DNA of 7,022 bases, from positions 1-7,022 of the forward strand of contig JABDPL010000109.1 in assembly GCA_013042825.1 (NCBI GenBank), in the 5' to 3' direction. Position numbers and translations under genes: made by a program. Origin of the DNA: Flavobacteriaceae bacterium (GTDB taxonomy: Bacteria > Bacteroidota > Bacteroidia > Flavobacteriales > Flavobacteriaceae). Shown here piece after piece: positions 1 to 4,172 of this stretch. The notes under the pieces were generated by a model. The model was not told where the DNA came from. It searched no databases and saw only the letters and a list, made by a program, of their open reading frames with translations. Position 1 is the stretch's first letter. Every line of letters begins with the position of its first letter.

Positions 1-50
1 TGGGTCCAACGAGCACAGCGAGTTAATCCCACCTTTGGTACAGATAAAAG

Positions 51-75
51 ACCAGGATGTAAATCCTGGTTTTTT
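51..75 (+). terminator. Terminator-like hairpin in repeat copy 1
   Basis: A perfect 8-bp stem (ACCAGGAT 51-58 with ATCCTGGT 63-70) closes a GTAA loop and runs directly into six T residues (70-75). This is the form of a Rho-independent terminator on the plus strand, and would suit a plus-strand gene ending left of the window. On the minus strand the stem is followed by TCTTTTATC, so weak bidirectional action is possible. Confidence 0.65.
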
Positions 76-129
76 CATTTTGAAAACTTGATTAAGCTTG
101 CTTAAAAACATGTTGGAGAAATGAAAACT

Positions 130-156
130 CAGGCCTTGAAAAGGCCTGTTCTTTTT
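130..156 (+). terminator. Second terminator-like hairpin in repeat copy 1
   Basis: An 8-bp stem (CAGGCCTT 130-137 with AAGGCCTG 141-148) closes a GAA loop and is followed by TTCTTTTT. It lies inside the 11-bp inverted pair 76-86/153-163, so the transcript could form a larger branched fold. The minus-strand side is followed by AGTTTTCATTT, which would give weaker termination in that direction. Confidence 0.55.
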
Positions 157-219
157 CAAAATGTTTTGGTGGGTCCAACGAGCACAGCGAGTTAATCCCA
201 CCTTTGGTACAGATAAAAG

Positions 220-244
220 ACCAGGATGTAAATCCTGGTTTTTT
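220..244 (+). terminator. Terminator-like hairpin in repeat copy 2
   Basis: This is an identical copy of the 51-75 hairpin, 169 bp downstream: stem 220-227/232-239, GTAA loop, T run 239-244. The duplication places the same terminator twice in series. Confidence 0.6.
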
Positions 245-298
245 CATTTTGAAAACTTGATTAAGCTTGCTTAAAATCATGTTGGAGAAATGAAAACT

Positions 299-325
299 CA
301 GGCCTTGAAAAGGCTTGTTCTTTTT
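299..325 (+). terminator. Second terminator-like hairpin in repeat copy 2
   Basis: This is a copy of the 130-156 hairpin with one change, T315 for C. In plus-strand RNA the changed position pairs with G301 as a G-U wobble, so the 8-bp stem is retained. A T-rich tail (318-325) follows. Confidence 0.5.
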
Positions 326-371
326 CAAAATGTTTTGGTGGGTCCAACGAGCACAGCGAGTTAACCCCACC

Positions 372-505
372 AAGTGAGAAGGGAAACAATAAAGACTGAC
401 TGCGAAAGCAGGCAGATGGCTTATATCCACCTACCTCAACAGAAACTCTGGAGCAATTCGAACTCTGGAAAAAATCGAATCCAAGCTAAAACCGGATAGG
501 AACTA
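372..505. other. Non-coding stretch between repeat array and secreted-protein gene
   Basis: I find no convincing gene here. The stretch contains the hairpin at 396-415 (listed separately), a direct repeat AACTCTGGA at 444-452 and 461-469, and short inverted arms ATTCGA/TCGAAT at 456-461/475-480. None matches a known element that I can name. A short plus-strand open frame starting at ATG 416 has no coding character that I can see. The region is downstream of the minus-strand gene. Confidence 0.5.
384..415 (-). terminator. Possible terminator of the minus-strand secreted-protein gene
   Basis: An 8-position stem (396-403 with 408-415) has one internal A/G mismatch and closes a GAAA loop on the plus strand (TTTC on the minus strand). 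Read on the minus strand it is followed by TCTTTATTGTTT, a T-rich but interrupted tail. It lies about 90 nt beyond the stop codon of the 1465-506 gene, the right side for terminating it. The mismatch and broken T tract make this weak. Confidence 0.3.
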
Positions 506-1465
506 TTAGTTTTTAATAAGTCTTCTTACCACACTCCTATTGCCATTCTGAAATTTTAAAAGATAAACGCCTGACGATAAATCGGACACATCAAATGTGT
601 TGTCATTTCCATTTAAGTCGATTTCCATTATTTCCTTGCCTATCAAATCGATGACTTTCAATTGAGTTGTGGAATAATTTACTGCAAATTCAACATTCAC
701 GAGATCGGATGTGGGATTTGGATGAATTTGAATGTCCTGGGACAAAGCATCAAGCTCTCCATCGCTAAGTACAGTGGTAAAGTCACATACCGGAGGAAGC
801 GCATTATAGCCCACAGCATTGGAAGTTTCTCCCCAATTACTAGAATCATTGCATAAGGCCAATAATGATCCTTGATCGGTAAATCCGAAACAGTTCGGCA
901 GGTTGATCCGGGCATTATCAACCTCCGGACTTATGGAAATAGATGTCATCCCGTCGGAAAACGCCCCCGGTTTGGCAGAAGTAGCATCATCAATCGCATT
1001 ACCGTCCCAGCCTCCGTTCATCTGAATGGCAGCCACGAAGCCCGTTTGATCGCCTAAGCTCGGAAGGTTGTCGGGGTCATACGCAAAGATCTGATCGCCC
1101 AAAAAAGATAGATCCAGGGGTGTTCCTGCAACGGTACCTGCATCACTAAAGAGAATATCCTTGCACCGGAATGGTACTCTTGAACAAACAATTTGAGAGC
1201 CCGGAACATAATTTTTGGTAAAGGTCAAAGTAAAAAAGTCTTCCCCGGGTCTGAATCCTCCAGTTGTAAACCAACCTGCATCTGTAAAGGAAATGCGTTC
1301 ACCAATTGTTGCGCCCCTGATCAAAACAATAGTGAATTCATCGAGATCACCAGTGGAGGGATCGGCATTGTAAGAGGAAAATGCGATTTCACCGAGGCTA
1401 AATTGAGCAAAGGACAGATTTAAGAATAGGCACAGCAGGCCCAAAAGAATTATTTTTTTCTGCAT
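506..1465 (-). CDS. Secreted protein of unknown function with T9SS type A sorting domain
   Basis: This 319-residue protein is probably exported by Sec and then moved across the outer membrane by the type IX secretion system. Seen: a signal peptide at 1-20 (two Lys, a Leu-rich core, likely cleavage SFA/Q), so the ATG at 1465 is a good start. The C-terminal 75 residues (about 245-319) form a typical T9SS type A domain, with the HPNPTSD opening, a central VIDLIGKEI strand, SSGVYLLKF and a basic end VVRRLIKN. Family knowledge: this domain is cleaved on export and the cargo is usually anchored at the cell surface or released. The 25-240 region begins GEIAFSSYNAD, with ISFTDAGW at 58-65 and LGDQIFAY near 122-129. 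This resembles, from memory, an uncharacterised domain of secreted bacterial proteins, sometimes found with lamin-tail domains. No catalytic motif is evident. Five Cys remain after cleavage, including Cys94 and Cys101, which could pair. It is transcribed divergently from the efflux operon. The sorting domain is near certain; the function is unknown. Confidence 0.93.
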   Translation of the reverse strand: MQKKIILLGLLCLFLNLSFAQFSLGEIAFSSYNADPSTGDLDEFTIVLIRGATIGERISFTDAGWFTTGGFRPGEDFFTLTFTKNYVPGSQIVCSRVPFRCKDILFSDAGTVAGTPLDLSFLGDQIFAYDPDNLPSLGDQTGFVAAIQMNGGWDGNAIDDATSAKPGAFSDGMTSISISPEVDNARINLPNCFGFTDQGSLLALCNDSSNWGETSNAVGYNALPPVCDFTTVLSDGELDALSQDIQIHPNPTSDLVNVEFAVNYSTTQLKVIDLIGKEIMEIDLNGNDNTFDVSDLSSGVYLLKFQNGNRSVVRRLIKN

Positions 1466-1595
1466 TTTGGTTGGTTTAAGTTAATTATTGGTTATAGTAA
1501 GTTACAAAAAACCTTGTTTTCAAAATCCAGAAATAAATCTTAAACACGAATCTGCCATCAATATTCTGTTTAGGCCTTAACCAATTTATTTTAAT

Positions 1596-1603
1596 CAAAT
1601 GTA
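1596..1603 (-). promoter_or_regulatory. Candidate -7 box for the minus-strand secreted-protein gene
   Basis: The minus strand reads TACATTTG, an exact fit to the Bacteroidota -7 consensus TAnnTTTG. Transcription would begin near 1590 and leave a leader of about 125 nt before the ATG at 1465. No TTTG is seen at the -33 position, which instead falls within the CAGGTTAC repeat block. The long leader and the short degenerate motif keep confidence low; a start site closer to the gene is possible. Confidence 0.3.
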
Positions 1604-1638
1604 ACCCAGGTTACCCTTTTCAGGTTACTCAGGTTACC
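1601..1638. promoter_or_regulatory. CAGGTTAC repeat cluster, likely operator
   Basis: CAGGTTAC occurs three times in direct orientation at 1607-1614, 1621-1628 and 1630-1637, with start-to-start steps of 14 and 9 bp. The first copy is also the right arm of a dyad, GTAACC-CA-GGTTAC (1601-1614). The block lies in the divergent intergenic region, about 21 bp upstream of the operon's -7 box and touching the opposite candidate box. Repeats of this kind usually bind a transcription factor, and RND efflux operons are often controlled by TetR-, MarR- or AraC-type or two-component regulators. No regulator gene is in the window, so the factor cannot be named. The repeats are seen directly; the operator role is inferred. 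Confidence 0.55.
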
Positions 1639-1659
1639 AAAAAGATGACCGTATACACC

Positions 1660-1667
1660 TACTTTTG
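1660..1667 (+). promoter_or_regulatory. Candidate -7 box of the efflux operon
   Basis: TACTTTTG fits the Bacteroidota -7 consensus TAnnTTTG exactly and ends 19 bp before the ATG at 1687. The start of transcription would fall near 1673-1675, giving a leader of about 12 nt. No -33 TTTG lies at the usual distance; the right-hand CAGGTTAC repeats end where it would be expected, which hints at regulator-dependent expression. If this box is right, the TTG at 1669 would lie outside the transcript. Confidence 0.5.
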
Positions 1668-1686
1668 ATTGCACAAATCAATACGT

Positions 1687-3000
1687 ATGAAAGCAGTTGT
1701 TTTAGGTTTGTTCTTCCTCCTAACCGTTTCCGGATGGAGTCAGGATGCCGTTCGAATCTCAAAATCTGAGGTCCTGGATATGGTATTGGAGAACAATCAC
1801 CAGATCAGGATTTCAGAACAGGAATTCCTGAGTTCACAAGCAGATTACAGGCAAACCAATGCCTTGTTCTTCCCTAATATCTCGATTTCCCATACGGGTT
1901 TTGTCACCACCAATCCGCTGATGGCTTTCGGATCGAAACTTAACCAGGCGTCCATCAGGGCCAGTGATTTTGATCCTGATATTCTGAATGATCCTGATCA
2001 AACTCAGAATGTGGCAACCAAATTTGAAATTCAGCAACCGCTGATCAATTTCGATGGCTTCTGGAAAAGGAAAGCGGCCAGATCTACGATGGAGGCAAAT
2101 CAGCTCAACCGTCAACGCACAGGAGAATTTCTTACTTATGAGGCCGATCGTGCCTATACCATGCTTCAGCTTGCAGAGAGACAACTTCAGGTGCTAGAAA
2201 AGAATCTGAAATTGGCCGAGGCCAATAAGACCCTCGCACAAAACCGATTTGAGCAAGGCCTTATTCAGCAAGCGGATGTACTTCTATTTGATGTGAGATT
2301 CGCAGAAGTATCCAATCAATTGCAGCATGCCAGAAGTTCGTTGCAGAACGCCTCCGACTATCTCGCATTTCTTATGAACAAAACCGATCATCCAATATAC
2401 CTGGCCGGTGACAGCCTGAAAATAGACACCTCAGCTCCTGATATTATACCAAAGCTGTCGCCTGACAGAGCCGATATCAAAGCGATGGACGAGGTAACAC
2501 GAGCCTACGCCAATGCATCCAAGGCTGACAAACTCGCATTTCTGCCAAACATCAACGCATTCGGAAGTTATGAGTTATATGACCAAAACTTCTTCAATGG
2601 AGAGGCCAGCGGTTATTTGGTAGGAATAGGTATGAACTGGACAATTCTTGATGGAACCAAACGCTTCAGTAAAACGAAAAAGAGTAAAGCTGAGTATGAG
2701 AAAGCCAAAACTGAATTCGAGCAATACAAGTATAAAAGTGAGCTAGAGTTAAGGAAGGCCTGGCGTCAATTTCAGGATGCAAAGAACAATCTCGAACTAA
2801 CGAAACTGGCCAAAACACAAGCACAACAGGCTTTGAAAATCCGTTCCAATAGGTTTAAGGAAGGGCTTGAACGCGCCACCGATCTTTTGTTTGCTGAAGT
2901 TCAGGCTTCACAAAAAGAACTGGAATATTACCAGTCTATGGTCACGTACAATTCAACATTGTCCTATTTGAATTTTTTAACCGAAAATCCCACACAATGA
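1687..3000 (+). CDS. TolC-family outer-membrane efflux channel (OEP)
   Basis: This 437-residue protein is the outer-membrane exit duct of the tripartite pump encoded with the next two genes. It starts with a signal peptide (MKAVVLGLFFLLTVSGWSQ, no lipobox Cys), so it should be a signal-peptidase-I product inserted as a trimer. The family's internal duplication is plain. Each half has a strand-forming segment (FFPNISISHTG in the first, FLPNINAFGSY in the second) followed by long Gln/Glu/Lys/Ala-rich helices and the OEP signature: NRFEQGLIQQADVL from residue 186 and NRFKEGLERATDLL from residue 388. Length is normal for the family. The open frame extends to a TTG at 1669, but the ATG at 1687 places the signal peptide at the very N terminus and suits the -7 box at 1660. 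The stop codon overlaps the next start by 4 bp (ATGA), which suggests translational coupling. The family is certain; the substrate is not known. Confidence 0.95.
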   Translation: MKAVVLGLFFLLTVSGWSQDAVRISKSEVLDMVLENNHQIRISEQEFLSSQADYRQTNALFFPNISISHTGFVTTNPLMAFGSKLNQASIRASDFDPDILNDPDQTQNVATKFEIQQPLINFDGFWKRKAARSTMEANQLNRQRTGEFLTYEADRAYTMLQLAERQLQVLEKNLKLAEANKTLAQNRFEQGLIQQADVLLFDVRFAEVSNQLQHARSSLQNASDYLAFLMNKTDHPIYLAGDSLKIDTSAPDIIPKLSPDRADIKAMDEVTRAYANASKADKLAFLPNINAFGSYELYDQNFFNGEASGYLVGIGMNWTILDGTKRFSKTKKSKAEYEKAKTEFEQYKYKSELELRKAWRQFQDAKNNLELTKLAKTQAQQALKIRSNRFKEGLERATDLLFAEVQASQKELEYYQSMVTYNSTLSYLNFLTENPTQ

Positions 3001-4130
3001 AAAAACTAAAATTATCCGCTTTAGCAGCAATTGCATTGATGTTAACACACTCTTGTGGCCAAAATGATACCGACAAAACAACCAGCTCGCAGGAACCCAT
3101 AATTGTTGAGGTCCTTCAACTGGCGAGTTCAGACAATGTTGCGGCCATAAGCTCAAGTGGGCTGGTTAAAGCCAGTGAACATGCAGATATCAGCACACGG
3201 AACATGGGGTATGTTCTTAGGGTTAATGTTGAAATCGGTGAGCAGGTCAACAAAGGACAGTTGCTCATCAAACTCAGCAATGACGATCTGCAGGCCAAAT
3301 GGGGCCAGGTGAGTGCACAGGTTAACGAGGCAACCGCGGCATTTTCAAATGCTAAGACTGACTATGAGCGATTCAAAAATCTCTATTCCAACAACAGTGC
3401 TTCACAAAAGGAATTGGATGACGCAACCTCCCGCTTTGAAATGGCCGAGGCACGCCTTCAGAGCGCTGAACAAATGAAACAGGAGGTGAGTGCTCAATTT
3501 GCCTATTCGAATATAAGGGCGCCATTTGACGGTTTCATCACCGCAAAATATGTTAATCCGGGAGACCTCGCAAGTCCGGGAATGCCACTGCTTTCAATGG
3601 AAAATCCAAATCAACTAGAAATTCTGGCGAGGATACCGGAACATCTGATTTCCCAAATAGAGGTCAATTCCGAAGTAAATGTTAGCAGTAAAACCATAGC
3701 CAGACAGCTAAAGGGAACCATTACTGAAAAAAGCAACTCTTCTCTGAACACAGGCGGTCAATTCATTATAAAGGTCGCTTTGCAGGATCCTCCCGAAGCG
3801 CTGAGGTCGGGCATGTTTGTAACGGTTATGATCCCGATGGAAGAGTCCGTTAATGTATCAAGCCTTTTTGTCCCAAATGCTGCGCTTATCAAACGGGGTC
3901 AGTTAACCGGGGTATTTGCGGTAAGCCAGAGCAATACTGCAATTTTAAGGTGGTTGCGCCTGGGCCGGGAAATGGGAGATTCCACAGAAGTGCTTTCTGG
4001 CTTAGGTGCCGGCGAATCCATCATAATCGGTTCGGATACCAAATTATTCAACGGAGCCAAGATCTCGGTTAAAAACACGAATGCATTGAATTCTGATCAA
4101 GGCAATTCCGAAGAGATCGAAAAGGAATAG
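2997..4130 (+). CDS. RND efflux periplasmic adaptor (HlyD/AcrA-type membrane fusion lipoprotein)
   Basis: This 377-residue adaptor links the inner-membrane RND pump to the TolC-like channel. A hydrophobic leader ends at Cys20 (LTHSC), a plausible though non-standard lipobox, followed by a polar linker, so it is probably lipid-anchored in the inner membrane facing the periplasm. Domains in order: first half of the barrel-sandwich (lipoyl-like) domain around 55-95, with GYVLRVNVEIGEQVNKGQLL from Gly71; an alpha-helical hairpin about 98-167 rich in Ala, Gln and Glu; the second lipoyl half with IRAPFDG at 173-179 and VNPGDLASPGMPLL; then beta-barrel and membrane-proximal regions, with RSGMFVTVMIP and FVPNAALIKR. 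The tail is acidic. The start codon overlaps the stop of the channel gene, and the pump gene follows after 42 bp. No His-rich or Met-rich metal-binding segment is seen, which mildly argues against a metal exporter. The family is certain; the substrate is unknown. Confidence 0.95.
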   Translation: MKKLKLSALAAIALMLTHSCGQNDTDKTTSSQEPIIVEVLQLASSDNVAAISSSGLVKASEHADISTRNMGYVLRVNVEIGEQVNKGQLLIKLSNDDLQAKWGQVSAQVNEATAAFSNAKTDYERFKNLYSNNSASQKELDDATSRFEMAEARLQSAEQMKQEVSAQFAYSNIRAPFDGFITAKYVNPGDLASPGMPLLSMENPNQLEILARIPEHLISQIEVNSEVNVSSKTIARQLKGTITEKSNSSLNTGGQFIIKVALQDPPEALRSGMFVTVMIPMEESVNVSSLFVPNAALIKRGQLTGVFAVSQSNTAILRWLRLGREMGDSTEVLSGLGAGESIIIGSDTKLFNGAKISVKNTNALNSDQGNSEEIEKE

Positions 4131-4172
4131 GTGCAATTGAGAGTATTAATTAACAAATAAGCTTGCTTTAAA

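Larger units (their letters stand above)
1..371. repeat. 169-bp structured tandem repeat, 2 full copies plus partial third
   Basis: Copy 1 is 1-169, copy 2 is 170-338, and a 33-bp start of a third copy lies at 339-371, after which similarity stops abruptly. Copies 1 and 2 differ at only two bases (A108/T277 and C146/T315); the partial copy differs at one (C365 for T). The left edge of the window cuts the array, so more copies may lie upstream. Each unit has several inverted repeats: GGTGGG/CCCACC arms about 23 nt apart (168-173/197-202 and 337-342/366-371), a terminator-like hairpin, TTAAG/CTTAA around a 4-nt loop (92-96/101-105), and an 11-bp pair (76-86/153-163) enclosing a second terminator-like hairpin. 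Open frames exist in the array on both strands, but they follow from the repeat and carry no recognisable protein. There are no unique spacers, so this is not a CRISPR array. Function unknown; a multi-copy terminator or intergenic repeat is the simplest reading. Confidence 0.9.

Noticed and set aside
1..105. Plus-strand frames open at the left edge (ending at 26, 91 or 105), possibly the tail of an upstream gene
   Set aside because: All three frames lie in repeat sequence and none shows a recognisable C terminus. An upstream gene could end here, but the window cannot show it.
1..371. CRISPR array
   Set aside because: The units are directly abutting 169-bp tandem copies without unique spacers, and no cas gene is present.
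92..430. Minus-strand open frame of 112 codons across the repeat array
   Set aside because: Its protein simply reads the 169-bp repeat in successive frames (the unit length is not a multiple of three), has no domain or signal, and runs through terminator-like hairpins. It is almost certainly not a gene.
444..480. TTCGAA-containing stretch with short direct and inverted repeats, checked as a possible tRNA fragment
   Set aside because: No acceptor stem, D arm or anticodon arm can be formed around it, and the 9-bp direct repeat is too short to mark an insertion.
662..1423. Plus-strand and alternate minus-strand open frames inside the T9SS gene
   Set aside because: They are short shadow frames opposite or out of frame with a clearly coding gene that has a signal peptide and a sorting domain.
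1834..2184. Minus-strand frame of 116 codons inside the TolC-family gene
   Set aside because: It lies antisense to a well-supported coding region and has no recognisable features.
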